Source of the DNA: Ancylobacter gelatini
GTDB taxonomy: Bacteria; Pseudomonadota; Alphaproteobacteria; Rhizobiales; Xanthobacteraceae
Direction: 5' to 3'
NCBI RefSeq assembly: GCF_022601675.1
Contig: NZ_JAKVIL010000003.1
Span: 372,001-436,000 of the forward strand
DNA: 64,000 nucleotides
Shown: positions 7,967 to 17,265 of the stretch, one piece after another
Position numbering within the stretch: the stretch's first letter is position 1
How the letters are laid out: the number at the start of each line of letters is the position of its first letter
Translations under genes and position numbers: made by a program
Notes under the pieces: generated by a model
The model's database searches: none
What the model was told of the DNA's origin: nothing
Seen by the model: only the letters and a program-made list of their open reading frames with translations

Positions 7967-8973
7967 CGGTGCGCTGCTCCGGCACGGCGGCGGAGGACAG
8001 TGCCACGACCACGGAACGCGCGGAATGCATGGATCTGATGGGCCAGAACCAGCGGCAGCGCGATGGTCAGTCCCGTCATGACGAGGCCGAGCGCATGGGA
8101 GTCCGCGACGCTGTCCCACAGTTGCACGTCGAGAGGCATGAGCCCGCGCCAGAGCAGGGCCGCCAGGCCGACCAGGCCGAATGCAAACAGTGACGACGCC
8201 CTGACGAAGAGGCGAGGGCCGCCGCTCGTGGCGAGGGCGCGCCCGATCGTTGTGAGTACCACCAGCAGCGCGACGCTCGTGAGCCCCGTGGTGAGTCTCG
8301 TGGTGTCCGGCAGGCTCCACAGCGCCCACAACCCGGCCAGCAGCAGCATTGCGCCCGTGAGGACCAGCAGGGGACGAGCGACGCAGCGGGCACGACGCGC
8401 GGTGTTGCCGTCCGTCTTCCACACCAGCCAGCCCGCGCCGGTCAGTCCGTAGCCGCCGACAAGGCCCAAGGCGCAGATCATGCCGAGCGGTGTCACGAGG
8501 CCCAGGGCGCTCTCCGTCGGCGGGCCGCCTGCGTCTGACACAGCCGCGATCAATCCACCGAGCAGAAGACCTTGGCACAGCACGGCGAGGATCGAGCCGA
8601 TCGCGAAGGCGGCATCCCACATGGGGCGCATCCGTACCGAGCGGCGGCGCATGCCGAGGGCGGCACCGCGAAGCACCAGCGCGGCCAGCATCGCGGCAAT
8701 CGGCAGGGCAACAGCCGGCATGAGCATGTAATAGCCGGCCGGGAATGTGGAGAACAGCAGAGCGCCGCCCGCCGCCAGCCAGATCTCGTTGCCGTCCAGC
8801 ACCGGTTCGATGCTGGCGATCATCTCACCGCGGTCCGCAGCGCGTGGCACGCCGGCAAACAGGATGCCGACGCCGAGATCGAGCCCGTCCGCGAAGATGT
8901 AGACCATGATGCAGAAGGCGGCGAGGCCGGCGAAGATCGGTGGCGCATGCACTGCCAGGAAAACGCCGGTCAT
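7963..8973 (-). CDS. cydB: Cytochrome bd-type ubiquinol oxidase subunit II (orphan)
   Basis: A 336-residue polytopic membrane protein with the subunit II pattern: ADGLDLGVGILF near residue 29, an EPVLDGNEIWLAAGG block near 56, and VLRGAALGMRRR near 100, followed by about six further helices. Subunit II binds and stabilises subunit I (CydA), which carries the haems. No cydA is present here: the next gene upstream is an araC-type regulator. The protein is slightly shorter than usual. It may pair with a CydA encoded elsewhere or be a relic. A small membrane protein gene is translationally coupled downstream. Confidence 0.8.
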   Translation of the reverse strand: MTGVFLAVHAPPIFAGLAAFCIMVYIFADGLDLGVGILFAGVPRAADRGEMIASIEPVLDGNEIWLAAGGALLFSTFPAGYYMLMPAVALPIAAMLAALVLRGAALGMRRRSVRMRPMWDAAFAIGSILAVLCQGLLLGGLIAAVSDAGGPPTESALGLVTPLGMICALGLVGGYGLTGAGWLVWKTDGNTARRARCVARPLLVLTGAMLLLAGLWALWSLPDTTRLTTGLTSVALLVVLTTIGRALATSGGPRLFVRASSLFAFGLVGLAALLWRGLMPLDVQLWDSVADSHALGLVMTGLTIALPLVLAHQIHAFRAFRGRGTVLRRRAGAAHR

Positions 8974-9006
8974 GACCCGAACTCCCTCCGGTCGGTCGAC
9001 GCGGGG

Positions 9007-9927
9007 TCAGTGATGTGCGCGGTTGGCGCTGCGCCACTGGTACGGCGTGTCGCCGACGAAGCGGCGGAACACGGTGGTGAAATGCGCCTGGGTCTGGAAG
9101 CCGACGGCCAGCGCGATCTCGACCAGTGAGTCACGGGTTTCCGTCATCATCGCCTGGGCACGCTCCACCCGGCGGCGCAGCAGGAATTCATGCGGCCGCA
9201 GACCGGTGGCGACGCGGAACTGCGCGGCGAAATGCATGCGGCTGAGCCCGGCAGCGGCGGCCATGCCGGCGAGGGTGACGCTCTCCGAAAGGTTCTCGTC
9301 GATATAGGAGACGACACGCTTGAGGCGCCATTTCGGCAGGCCGGATTTGGGGCGGCGCGGGGCGGTGACCGTTTCCGGTTCCTCGAGCCGGCGAGCTTGC
9401 GCATCGTGCCCGCTCAGCACGCGGGTGACGATGGCAAGGCGCAGCGCGTCGGCATAGAGCCCGCCAAATTCACGATCGCTGCTTTCGGCGGCGTCGAGGG
9501 CACGCGAAAGCCGGTCGATCACCGGATCCGGATCGGCTTTGCCCCGGGAGGACGCGGCGGCGTCATCGAACAGGGGAGAGCGGTCGAGGCTGGAGGCGCC
9601 GACCTGGAGATGAATGACCGGCACATCGTCTTCGGTCGCCTGGCGGCGGGCGGTTGCGGCAGGGCCGATCGCGAGCACGACGCCCATATGGTCGAGGCGC
9701 ATCGAGAGCGCGTTCCGCGCAGCGTCGCTGGGCGGCAGGGTGGCGTTGGCGGCAGAGGTGAAACCAGCGGAAGGCGGCGTGACATGAAGCGACATGGCCG
9801 ATACCCCATCATCCTCGGAGCGAAAGTAAGCCTCTGGATGGGCGCGGGCCGGAGAGGGCGACATCGGTGCCGAAGTGTTTTCGGCGGCGTCCCCGTATTC
9901 TCTCTGGCCGTTCCCCGTTTCATCCAT
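9007..9927 (-). CDS. AraC-family transcriptional regulator
   Basis: A protein of up to 306 residues. The last ~95 residues are the AraC double helix-turn-helix domain: SVTLAGMAAAAGLSRMHF followed by FRVATGLRPHEF, and the second motif VEIALAVGFQTQAHFTTVFRR. The N-terminal two thirds match no sensor domain I recognise. The true start is uncertain; the ATG at 9793 (MSLHVTPPS) is a credible shorter alternative. It lies between an efflux operon and orphan cydB, all leftward, and could regulate either. Confidence 0.85.
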   Translation of the reverse strand: MDETGNGQREYGDAAENTSAPMSPSPARAHPEAYFRSEDDGVSAMSLHVTPPSAGFTSAANATLPPSDAARNALSMRLDHMGVVLAIGPAATARRQATEDDVPVIHLQVGASSLDRSPLFDDAAASSRGKADPDPVIDRLSRALDAAESSDREFGGLYADALRLAIVTRVLSGHDAQARRLEEPETVTAPRRPKSGLPKWRLKRVVSYIDENLSESVTLAGMAAAAGLSRMHFAAQFRVATGLRPHEFLLRRRVERAQAMMTETRDSLVEIALAVGFQTQAHFTTVFRRFVGDTPYQWRSANRAHH

Positions 9928-10051
9928 CGACTAGCGATGATGAAAGATTATTCGGGGTGGGGGCCGGCTCCCATTCTACGTGGGTTTCGGCAGCTATATG
10001 ATGAGTGTGATGGCTACATACCTTGGTATGCCCGCCAGCACCTCGCGGCGC

Positions 10052-11641
10052 CTAGTAGCGGGGAGAGAGCGGCCCGCGCGGGGCCGCGCCGAGCAGCGCC
10101 ACCATCAGGAGACCTGCCAGCGCGCCCCAGTAGCTGACCTGGAAGGCATCGATATAGGCAAGCACATTGGCCTCGCGGCTCACCGTGGCCGCCAGCGCCG
10201 CGACGCCCCGCGCCTGAGTGAGGTGCGCCGAGCCGCCCGCCCCGGCGAAGGGCGCGGCGAAGCCGGCCAGAGCATGGGCGGTGTCCGAAGCCGTGACGTG
10301 CAGGCCGAGCAGGTAGGAATGCAGTTGCTCGCGCATGCGCAGCAGCGTCGCCATCAGGCTGATGGAGATTTCCGCCCCGCCCAGCCGCAGCACCTGCACA
10401 TAGGCGGCGATGGCGGTCGCGGTCTTGGGATCGGAATTGGACAGGATGTAGACCACGGCGGCGAGGAAGGTGAAGCCTTGGCCGACCGACTGGATCAGCA
10501 GAAGCGGCAGGAAGCTCCAGCCCGTCCATTCGTGGGTGATGCCGGTTCCCATGCGCGCGGCCACCGCGAAAGCGAGGAAGCCGATGAGCATGGTGAGCCG
10601 GGCGTCGAACAGACGGATCATCACCACCGCCAGCGGCATAACCGCGAGCAATGGCAGCCCGGTGCCGACAAAGATCGGCCATCCACTCTCCTCAGGCCGC
10701 AGTCCGGCGACGGAGGACAGGAAGCCCGGGATCAGCATGCTGTTGGAGAGGCTGGCGACGTTGAAACACAGGATGACGATGAAGGCGCCGATGATGTTGC
10801 GCGAGGCGATGACCTTGTGGCTCGCCCAAGGCACGCGCACCAGCAGTTCGTTCAGTGAAAATCCGGCGACGAGGATGACACCGGCGACCAGCAAGGTGAG
10901 GACGAGCCCGGATTGCAGCCAGTCCAGCCGGTTGCCCTGGTCGACGGCGACATAGATGAGCGCCCAGCCGCTGCCGAGCAGCGCCATGCCGCCCCAGTCC
11001 GCCCGCTCCAGCAGCCCGAAATCGACGTTCTCATGCGGGGTGCCGAGGCGCACGAGGATGCCGATCACCGGAGCCAGCAGCACGTCCTGCCAGTACACCC
11101 ACTGCCAGCTCATATATTGCTCGTAGAAGCCGACGATGGCGACGCCCGCGCTCTGCGAGAAGGCGAGGCGGAAGGCGTAGATGGCCAGCGCCGGAATCCA
11201 CCAGCGGATCGGCAGATTGCGGAAGATGATCATGATGGTCGCGGGGATGAACACGCCGAGCAGCAGGCCACGCAGGCCGTGCAGCAGCACGATCAGCTCC
11301 CAGCCCCGCGCGAAGGGAATCGCCAGCGAAAGCAGGGCATAGGCAAGGCTCGGCCAGAACAGCACGCGCCCGACCCCGAAAGTGGCGGCCAGCCACGCCA
11401 CGGCCGGCGCGATGAATATCTGCGGGGCGGTGGCGATGGTGGACAGCCAGGCTCCTTGGTCGAAGCTGATCCCGAACGCGCCGCGCAGGTCCGGCAGGCC
11501 GATCGAGAACAGGCGGGTGTCGAAGCCGACGAGGAAGGAGCCGAGCAGCACCGCCGCCGCTGCATAGACCGGGCGGGGGCAGGGCGCGGACTGGGCTGGC
11601 GCCGAGGCGGCGGATGCCGGGAGCGGAGTTGCGTTGGCCAT
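10052..11641 (-). CDS. DHA2-type MFS multidrug efflux transporter
   Basis: A 529-residue inner-membrane protein with about 14 transmembrane helices, typical of the EmrB/DHA2 drug:H+ antiporters. The first helix starts near residue 25; the family's loop 2-3 region is seen in GAWLSTIATAPQIF, followed by an RGWELIVLLHGLRG block near 115. It starts three bases after the stop of the membrane-fusion gene, so the two form an operon. Together they would move hydrophobic compounds through a TolC-like outer-membrane channel not encoded here. Confidence 0.88.
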   Translation of the reverse strand: MANATPLPASAASAPAQSAPCPRPVYAAAAVLLGSFLVGFDTRLFSIGLPDLRGAFGISFDQGAWLSTIATAPQIFIAPAVAWLAATFGVGRVLFWPSLAYALLSLAIPFARGWELIVLLHGLRGLLLGVFIPATIMIIFRNLPIRWWIPALAIYAFRLAFSQSAGVAIVGFYEQYMSWQWVYWQDVLLAPVIGILVRLGTPHENVDFGLLERADWGGMALLGSGWALIYVAVDQGNRLDWLQSGLVLTLLVAGVILVAGFSLNELLVRVPWASHKVIASRNIIGAFIVILCFNVASLSNSMLIPGFLSSVAGLRPEESGWPIFVGTGLPLLAVMPLAVVMIRLFDARLTMLIGFLAFAVAARMGTGITHEWTGWSFLPLLLIQSVGQGFTFLAAVVYILSNSDPKTATAIAAYVQVLRLGGAEISISLMATLLRMREQLHSYLLGLHVTASDTAHALAGFAAPFAGAGGSAHLTQARGVAALAATVSREANVLAYIDAFQVSYWGALAGLLMVALLGAAPRGPLSPRY

Positions 11642-11644
11642 GGC

Positions 11645-12781
11645 TCATTCGTTCCGGTCGACATGGATCTGCGCTTCCACCGACATGCCGGCGCGCAGCT
11701 TTCCGGTCAGAGCCTGCCCGGGCTCGATCGCGATCCGCACCGGAATGCGCTGCACCACCTTGGTGAAATTTCCGGTTGCGTTATCGGGCGGCAGCAGGGC
11801 GAATACCGCTCCGCTCGCCGGCGAGATGCGCTCCACCCGCCCACGCAGCGTCTGGCCGGGGAAAGTGTCGACCGTGACGTCGACCGGCTGCCCCGGCGCG
11901 ACATGGGTGAGCTGGGTCTCCTTGAAATTGGCTATGACATAGACATCGGGGATCGGCACCACCGCGATCAGGCTGGTGCCGACATTCACATAGTCGGCCG
12001 GCTGGACGAGACGGGTGCTGACGATGCCGTCGAAGGGGGCGCTGACGGTGGTGTAGCCGAGTTGCAGCGACGCGGTCTTCAGGTTGGCGATCGCGCCGTC
12101 GAGCGCGGCGCGCAGCGTTCCCTCCTGGCCGGTCAGCACGTCGAGCTGGCGCCGTTGAGCTTCGATCGCCGCCCGAGCGGCGGCGACATCGGCGTTGGCC
12201 TTGGCGAGATTGGCGGTGGCCTGCTGGAGCCGCTGTTCGGTCCCGGCGATGCCGCCATCCACCAGCGCTTTCTGGCGGCCGAACTCCTCCTTCATCTCCG
12301 TCTCGACCGCGGCCGCCGAGGCAAGCGCCGCTTCGGCCTGCGTGACCAGCGCGCGCTGCAATTCTTCCTGATTGCCCAGATTTGCGAGAGCGGCGCGGGC
12401 GCCCTCGACCGACGCCTGTGCGCCGTCGACCGCGGCCTGATAGCCGGCAGGGTCGATCTCCACCAAAGGCTGACCGGCCTTGACGCTCTGATAGTCGTCG
12501 ACCAGCACTTTCAGCACATTGCCGGACACCCGGGCGCTCAGCATCGAGACATCGGCTTCGACATAGGCGTCGTCGGTGGATTGCAGCGCGCTCTCGCTCA
12601 TCCAGTTCGCCCAGTGGGCATTGCTGTAGACGAGCAGCACGCCAAGCACGGCGATGGCCGCGAGCGGCACGAGCAGCCGGCGCAGGCTGGCGCCGAGCGA
12701 AGGCGCCGGCGGCGTGGCTGGTGTGGTCGGGATCACCGGCGTCGCGCTGGCGCGTTGGGTGTCGGGTGTCGTGTCCAGCAT
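11645..12781 (-). CDS. HlyD/EmrA-family membrane fusion protein
   Basis: A 378-residue periplasmic adaptor with one N-terminal transmembrane helix (about residues 32-52, ending in LVYSNAHW), then STDDAYVEADVS, the usual EmrA entry to the lipoyl/barrel-sandwich domain, a long Ala/Glu-rich coiled-coil hairpin (about 130-245) and a C-terminal beta-barrel with PGQPVDVTVDTFPG. The ATG at 12781 is chosen because GAGGAAG precedes it; a GTG 39 bases upstream is an alternative. It bridges the inner-membrane MFS pump encoded next to it and an outer-membrane channel. Confidence 0.88.
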   Translation of the reverse strand: MLDTTPDTQRASATPVIPTTPATPPAPSLGASLRRLLVPLAAIAVLGVLLVYSNAHWANWMSESALQSTDDAYVEADVSMLSARVSGNVLKVLVDDYQSVKAGQPLVEIDPAGYQAAVDGAQASVEGARAALANLGNQEELQRALVTQAEAALASAAAVETEMKEEFGRQKALVDGGIAGTEQRLQQATANLAKANADVAAARAAIEAQRRQLDVLTGQEGTLRAALDGAIANLKTASLQLGYTTVSAPFDGIVSTRLVQPADYVNVGTSLIAVVPIPDVYVIANFKETQLTHVAPGQPVDVTVDTFPGQTLRGRVERISPASGAVFALLPPDNATGNFTKVVQRIPVRIAIEPGQALTGKLRAGMSVEAQIHVDRNE

Positions 12782-12919
12782 GGCGGCATCGCTTCCTCGA
12801 AAGGCGCGCCCCCGCGCCACGACGCCACTATGCCTCGACGCGCGCAGCGGGTGTTGCGGGAATGAATTGCCTTCCGCAGCGGTGCGGTATGGTAACGCCG
12901 GATCGTCAGCCGTCAGCCG

Positions 12920-14833
12920 TCAGCTCTCGGCTGCGGGGACGGCGGGCAGGCTGAGGCGGAGTTTGCCGCCCATCCCTTGCTCCGGCGCGGCGATGGCGAT
13001 CTCCCCGCCATGGGCGGTGACGATGGTGCGGCACATGGCGAGGCCGAGGCCCATGCCCTGCGCCTTGGTGGTGAAGAACGGCTCGAATGCCTTCTGCGCC
13101 ACCTGTTCGGAGAAGCCCGGCCCGGTGTCGCACACCTCGATGATCACCTCGTCCGGCACCGCGTGTGTGCGCACACCGAGGCGGCGGGCCCCGGGAGGCG
13201 TCGCCTGCATCGCCTGCATGGCATTCGCCATCAGGTTGATCAGCACCTGCTGCAGCAGGATGCGGTCGACCTCGATCCGGCTATCCTCGGCGCCGAGCGC
13301 GGCGGCGAGCACGATGCCCTGCGCCGCCATTTCGTTGCGCAGCAGGTGCAGCGCTTCCTCCACCACCGCATTGACTGGAAGCAGGGTCTTTTCCGGCTCG
13401 ACCTGCGTCATCAGCGTACGCACGCGGCGCACCACTTCGGAGGCGCGTGTTGCTGCCGCCCCAGCCTGCGCGAGCGAGGCGCGCACTTCGTCGAGGTCGG
13501 GCTCCGGCCGGTTGAGCCAGCGCTGGCCGGCGGCGGCGTGGGCGGTAATGGCGGCGAGAGGCTGATTGATCTCGTGGGCGATCGAGGCCGAGACCTCGCC
13601 GAGCATGGCGGCGCGCAGGGCATGGTCGAGTTGGCTGCGCGTGTGCTGGAGTGCCTCCTGCGCCTTCACCCGTTCGGTGATGTTGAGCACGCTCGCCTGA
13701 ACCCGGTCGAGCGGGGCGCCGGGCGGGAAGTTGAAGGCGACGATTACCCGCAGCAACTCACCCTGCCGCGTCCGGATCGTGGTCTCGGCGGTGTGGCTTT
13801 CGACATTGCGGTTGAGCGCCAGCAGGAAGGCCGGGAAGGTCGGGTCGTCCTCGGGAAGGAAGTCGTCGAGGCGGGTGAAGAAATCCTCTTTGGTGGCAAC
13901 GCCCATCAGCTTGAGCGCGGTACCGTTGACGTCGGTGACGCGGATGAGGGAGCGCGTCCGCGTCACGAAATCCGGGTTCTGCGCCAGATACATGGCCAGA
14001 TCGGTCACGCCCTCTGCCCGCAGCGCGTCGAGGGCCTCCTTTACCGGCCGCAGATCGTGTTCCCAGATTGCCACCGCCAGCGTCTCGAAGATGGTGCGGT
14101 AGCGCCGCTCGCTGTCCTTGAGTGCCTCGTCGGCCTGCCTGCGCGCGGTAATGTCGGTATTGGTCTCCAGCGTGGTGCCGCCGCCTTCCGTGCCATCGGG
14201 GCGTCGGCGCCAGCGGCTGAACAGGTAGAGCGTCTGGCCCGCGCGCGTGCGCTGCGTCAGCTCGCCCTGCCATTCGCCCGTTTGGCGTAGCGTCGCTGCG
14301 ATCGCGTCGCGGGGCTCGGGAAAGCGTGTGGCGAGCAGGGCGTGGGCGTTGGCACCCCAGGCCTCATCGAAAGACCAGCCATAGAGGGTTTCCGCGCCCT
14401 TGTTCCAGTAGGCGATCCGGCCGATGGCGTCGGAGAGGTAGATGGCGTCGCTGGTGACGTCGAGCAGTTCGGCCTGCGATTCCACCGTGAGCCGGTCGGC
14501 GTGACGCTGCAGCACGATGACCGTGGTGGCGAGGATCGCCGACAGGCTGAACAGCAGCCGCAACCCCGGCTCGACCATGACATCGACGCCGTGGCCATAG
14601 ACGAACGCGAAGAGGGTGAGCCCGACGCAGCCGACGGCGAAGGCCTGGATGGCGTGACGCGACGCGATGTCGGCCACGATGATCAGCACGAGGACATAGA
14701 GCACAGCCACCGCGCTGCCCAGATGGGTGAAGGCGTCGACGGCGAACACCGCCGCCGCGAGCGTCGTCGCGGCGGCGTAGCGATAGGCAAGGGCCCTTGG
14801 GCCCGGGGCGGCTTGTCTGCGCATGGGAGGCAC
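12920..14833 (-). CDS. Membrane PAS-domain sensor histidine kinase
   Basis: A 637-residue sensor kinase. About four or five transmembrane helices fill residues 17-110. A PAS domain (DAIYLSDAIGRIAYWNKGAETLYGW begins near 130) and a second PAS-like domain (near 245-370, using LIRVTDVNG) follow. The HisKA dimerisation helix has SIAHEINQPLAAI with the phospho-accepting His near 419, of the FixL type. The ATPase domain shows NLMANAMQAM, DTGPGFSE and GMGLGLAM. No response regulator is adjacent; the single-domain regulator at 16.8 kb or FixJ-like protein at 17.3 kb could be partners. It is paralogous to the kinase at 17.9-19.4 kb. Confidence 0.88.
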   Translation of the reverse strand: MPPMRRQAAPGPRALAYRYAAATTLAAAVFAVDAFTHLGSAVAVLYVLVLIIVADIASRHAIQAFAVGCVGLTLFAFVYGHGVDVMVEPGLRLLFSLSAILATTVIVLQRHADRLTVESQAELLDVTSDAIYLSDAIGRIAYWNKGAETLYGWSFDEAWGANAHALLATRFPEPRDAIAATLRQTGEWQGELTQRTRAGQTLYLFSRWRRRPDGTEGGGTTLETNTDITARRQADEALKDSERRYRTIFETLAVAIWEHDLRPVKEALDALRAEGVTDLAMYLAQNPDFVTRTRSLIRVTDVNGTALKLMGVATKEDFFTRLDDFLPEDDPTFPAFLLALNRNVESHTAETTIRTRQGELLRVIVAFNFPPGAPLDRVQASVLNITERVKAQEALQHTRSQLDHALRAAMLGEVSASIAHEINQPLAAITAHAAAGQRWLNRPEPDLDEVRASLAQAGAAATRASEVVRRVRTLMTQVEPEKTLLPVNAVVEEALHLLRNEMAAQGIVLAAALGAEDSRIEVDRILLQQVLINLMANAMQAMQATPPGARRLGVRTHAVPDEVIIEVCDTGPGFSEQVAQKAFEPFFTTKAQGMGLGLAMCRTIVTAHGGEIAIAAPEQGMGGKLRLSLPAVPAAES

Positions 14834-14932
14834 TTCCGGCTGTGGTCCGACCTGATCTCGGCGCGCATAAACAGACAGAAGTGGCGTCGTTAGTCACCCC
14901 CATATCGTGCGCGATAGGTCGCCGGTGCGTTT

Positions 14933-15463
14933 CTAGCCAGCCACGGCGGCGGCCAGTTCCAGTGCGTCGAGCAGGGCTTCCGGCTCATGAGCTCCGTCAT
15001 AGCGCCGCCCATTGATGAACAACGAGGGCGTGCCGTTCACGCCGCTGCGCAGGCCGCCGCTGAAATCGACGCGAATCCGTGCGTCAAACCGGCCGTCAAA
15101 GGCCGCCTCCAGATCGGCAGGGTCGATCCCGAGCGCCTGCGCATAGCTTGCGAGGCTGGCATCGTCGAGCGCGTCCTGGTGTTCATACAGCAGGTCGTGC
15201 GCCTCCCAGAACCGGCCGATGGCGGCGGCGGCTTCCGAGAACTGCGCCGCATGGCCGGCATGGGGATGGGCGCCGGTGAGCGGGAAGTTGCGGAAGACGA
15301 AGCGCAGCCGGTCGTCCATGGCCTGCTGGAGCGCCTTGATGACGGGATACATCTCCCCGCAATAGGGGCATTCATAATCGCCATATTCGACCAGCGTGAC
15401 CGGTGCATCCTCGGGACCTTGCATATGGTCCTCGGGGCCGACCGGGGGTGTGAGCATCTTCAT
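14933..15463 (-). CDS. DsbA-fold thioredoxin-like protein
   Basis: A 176-residue DsbA/Thioredoxin_4 protein with an active-site CPYC at residues 32-35 and a late GVNGTPSLFINGRRYDG, containing the cis-proline next to the active site. No signal peptide is visible, so it is likely a cytosolic oxidoreductase. Its ATG overlaps the stop of the upstream peroxiredoxin gene by four bases. The pairing suggests that it helps recycle the peroxiredoxin or acts in the same oxidative-stress response, which is inference. Confidence 0.85.
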   Translation of the reverse strand: MKMLTPPVGPEDHMQGPEDAPVTLVEYGDYECPYCGEMYPVIKALQQAMDDRLRFVFRNFPLTGAHPHAGHAAQFSEAAAAIGRFWEAHDLLYEHQDALDDASLASYAQALGIDPADLEAAFDGRFDARIRVDFSGGLRSGVNGTPSLFINGRRYDGAHEPEALLDALELAAAVAG

Positions 15464-15978
15464 GACCTGGCTCCCTGCTGTGGTGCGCCGGCGAGGGCGT
15501 CCAGCGCGTCGAGTATGCCGTCGGCGCCGGGATTGAGGCCGAGCGGAGAGAGATAGCTCCAGCGGATGATGCCCTCGCCGTCGATGACGAACAGTGCGCG
15601 CTCCGATGTGCCGTCATGCTCCCGATAGACGCCATAGGCGCGGGCGACCGCTCCCTTGGGTTCGAAATCGGACAGCAGAGGGAAATGCAGGCGGCGCTCG
15701 CCGGCAAAGGCGGCGTGGCACCACACGCCGTCGGTCGAGATGCCGACCAGCTGTGCGCCATAGCGGTGAAACTCCGGCAGCACTTCGTTGTAGAGCACCA
15801 TCTGATCACCGCAGACCGGGCTCCAGTCCGCCGGATAGAAGGCGAGGATCACCGGCTTTCCGCGCAGGTCGGCCAGCGCGAGCTGCTGGTCCGGCGTCGC
15901 CGGCAAGGTGAAGGCGGGCGCGGGGCGCCCGGCTTCGAGAGGGCCGGAGGCCGGCGGGTGGGGTGTGTCGGACATCAT
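15460..15978 (-). CDS. Peroxiredoxin (AhpC/TSA family)
   Basis: A 172-residue thiol peroxidase. The active-site region YPADWSPVCGDQ puts the peroxidatic cysteine near residue 56, in the place of the usual FTPVCTTE. A second cysteine in GVWCHAAF could act in resolution. The first ATG of the ATGATG pair at 15978 follows GGAGAC at good spacing; a longer reading from 16122 has an Arg-rich N-terminus unlike the family. It is translationally coupled to the downstream DsbA-fold gene and follows a dps-type gene on the same strand. Confidence 0.88.
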   Translation of the reverse strand: MMSDTPHPPASGPLEAGRPAPAFTLPATPDQQLALADLRGKPVILAFYPADWSPVCGDQMVLYNEVLPEFHRYGAQLVGISTDGVWCHAAFAGERRLHFPLLSDFEPKGAVARAYGVYREHDGTSERALFVIDGEGIIRWSYLSPLGLNPGADGILDALDALAGAPQQGARS

Positions 15979-16013
15979 GACGTCTCCGCTGGAGCGGCGC
16001 GGGCCGCGGCCGG

Positions 16014-16526
16014 TCAATGGTTGGAGCGGGTGCACTCGTAGAGGAACCACGCCCGGCGTTCGGTTTCGTCGATCCACACCTCGATCAGGCTGGTGGAGGC
16101 GACATCGCCATATTCCTCGCACACGCCATGGGCAGCGCGCAGGAAGCCGGCGAGCGCACGGTTATCCTCGGCGAGTTCGGCCAGCATGTCGCTGGCGGTG
16201 ACATAATCGGCGTCATTGTCGGCGATGCGCTGCAGCCGGGAGATATGCCCGATCGAACGCAGCGTGGTGCCCCCGACCTTGCGGGCGCGCTCGGCGATGG
16301 CATCGGTGGTTGCGAAGATCTGGTCGCCCTGCTCGTCGAGCATCAGGTGGTAGTCGCGGAAATGCGGACCGGACAGGTGCCAGTGGAAATTCTTGGTCTT
16401 CAGGTAAAGCGCGAACATGTCGGCCAGCAGGCCGGTGAGCGCGGCGGCGATGTCGCGTGTGGCGTCGGCGCCGAGATCGGTGGGGGTGCGCAGCGGCGCG
16501 GTGCGGCGGGTGGCGGGGGTGCTCAT
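16014..16526 (-). CDS. dps: Dps/ferritin-like DNA-protection protein
   Basis: A 170-residue Dps-family protein. KNFHWHLSGPHFRDYHLMLDEQ carries the ferroxidase-centre His, Asp and Glu residues contributed across the dimer interface. The N-terminal ~20 residues are basic and Thr/Arg-rich, which could aid DNA binding. The ATG at 16526 has AGGAGAG 7-8 bases upstream. Members store iron and quench peroxide. The next genes on the strand are a peroxiredoxin and a DsbA-fold protein, so the three look like an oxidative-stress set. Confidence 0.88.
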   Translation of the reverse strand: MSTPATRRTAPLRTPTDLGADATRDIAAALTGLLADMFALYLKTKNFHWHLSGPHFRDYHLMLDEQGDQIFATTDAIAERARKVGGTTLRSIGHISRLQRIADNDADYVTASDMLAELAEDNRALAGFLRAAHGVCEEYGDVASTSLIEVWIDETERRAWFLYECTRSNH

Positions 16527-16709
16527 GGCGGCTCTCCTGGGAAGAATGGCGGGCGGCCGGCTCGTGGGGGAAGTGCGAGCCGGCCGCCGTGCCGGGTGCA
16601 TCTGACAGGTCGGAAGCTAGACCTGACCCCCGCCGAAACCTATTGGCCCTAGGGTTGGCCGGCTCATACATGAGTGTGAGGCCAGCCTTTTTCCGCCGCG
16701 CTCACGCGC

Positions 16710-16746
16710 AAAAAAAGCCGGCGGGGCCTGTCGCCGCGCCGGCTTA
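16710..16746 (-). terminator. Rho-independent terminator
   Basis: Read on the minus strand, AAGCCGGCG and CGCCGGCTT form a 9-bp stem around a GC-rich loop, followed by TTTTTTT. It lies 36 bases past the stop codon of the receiver-domain gene, so it ends that transcript before dps. Confidence 0.8.
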
Positions 16747-16781
16747 AATCCTTGCATGCACTGGAAGAAGCTGGCGCCCGC

Positions 16782-17156
16782 TCAGGCGATACCGCCGAGC
16801 GCGTGGTCGAGGCAGGCGATCATCTCGGTGCCGTCGAACGGCTTGGCGAGGAAGCCGATGGCGCCGCCCGCCGCCGCCTGTCGGCGCACGCGCTCCTCAG
16901 GAAAGGCGGTGATGAAAATGAGCGGGGTGCGATGACCGTCCGCGCGCAACGCCTCCTGAAGTTCGATGCCGCTCATCCCGGGCATCTGCACGTCGGTAAT
17001 GACGCAGGCCGCGTCGGGGCGGCGCGGCGAGTTGAGGAAGTCCTCGGCCGAGGCGAAGGTGCTGGCCGCAAGGCCGAGTGAACGCACCAAGCTTGCGGTG
17101 GCGGTCCGAACCTGCTCGTCATCGTCGATGATCGCAACCATCGCGGGCTGGCGCAC
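16782..17156 (-). CDS. Single-domain response regulator
   Basis: A 124-residue receiver domain with no output domain. The acidic pocket is IIDDDE (residues 9-14), the phospho-acceptor is Asp55 in VITDVQMPGMSG, the conserved Thr lies in FITAF and the Lys in LAKPF near 105. Such proteins work as phosphate sinks or protein-protein switches. It sits between a FixJ-like regulator with its kinase and the stress genes, all leftward, and is followed by a strong terminator. Confidence 0.88.
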   Translation of the reverse strand: MRQPAMVAIIDDDEQVRTATASLVRSLGLAASTFASAEDFLNSPRRPDAACVITDVQMPGMSGIELQEALRADGHRTPLIFITAFPEERVRRQAAAGGAIGFLAKPFDGTEMIACLDHALGGIA

Positions 17157-17265
17157 GATGAAAAATCCTTTGAACCGGCCGGAATATTGTCCGGCAATAC
17201 GTTTTGTCTTCGCGATCTATAGACCCCGGCCCGCCGCGCTGGAATTATATCTAGGTTTGCAGTGC

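Noticed and set aside
10913-12865. A 650-codon open frame on the plus strand opposite the efflux genes
   Set aside because: Antisense shadow of the MFS and HlyD genes with low-complexity His/Arg/Gln composition.
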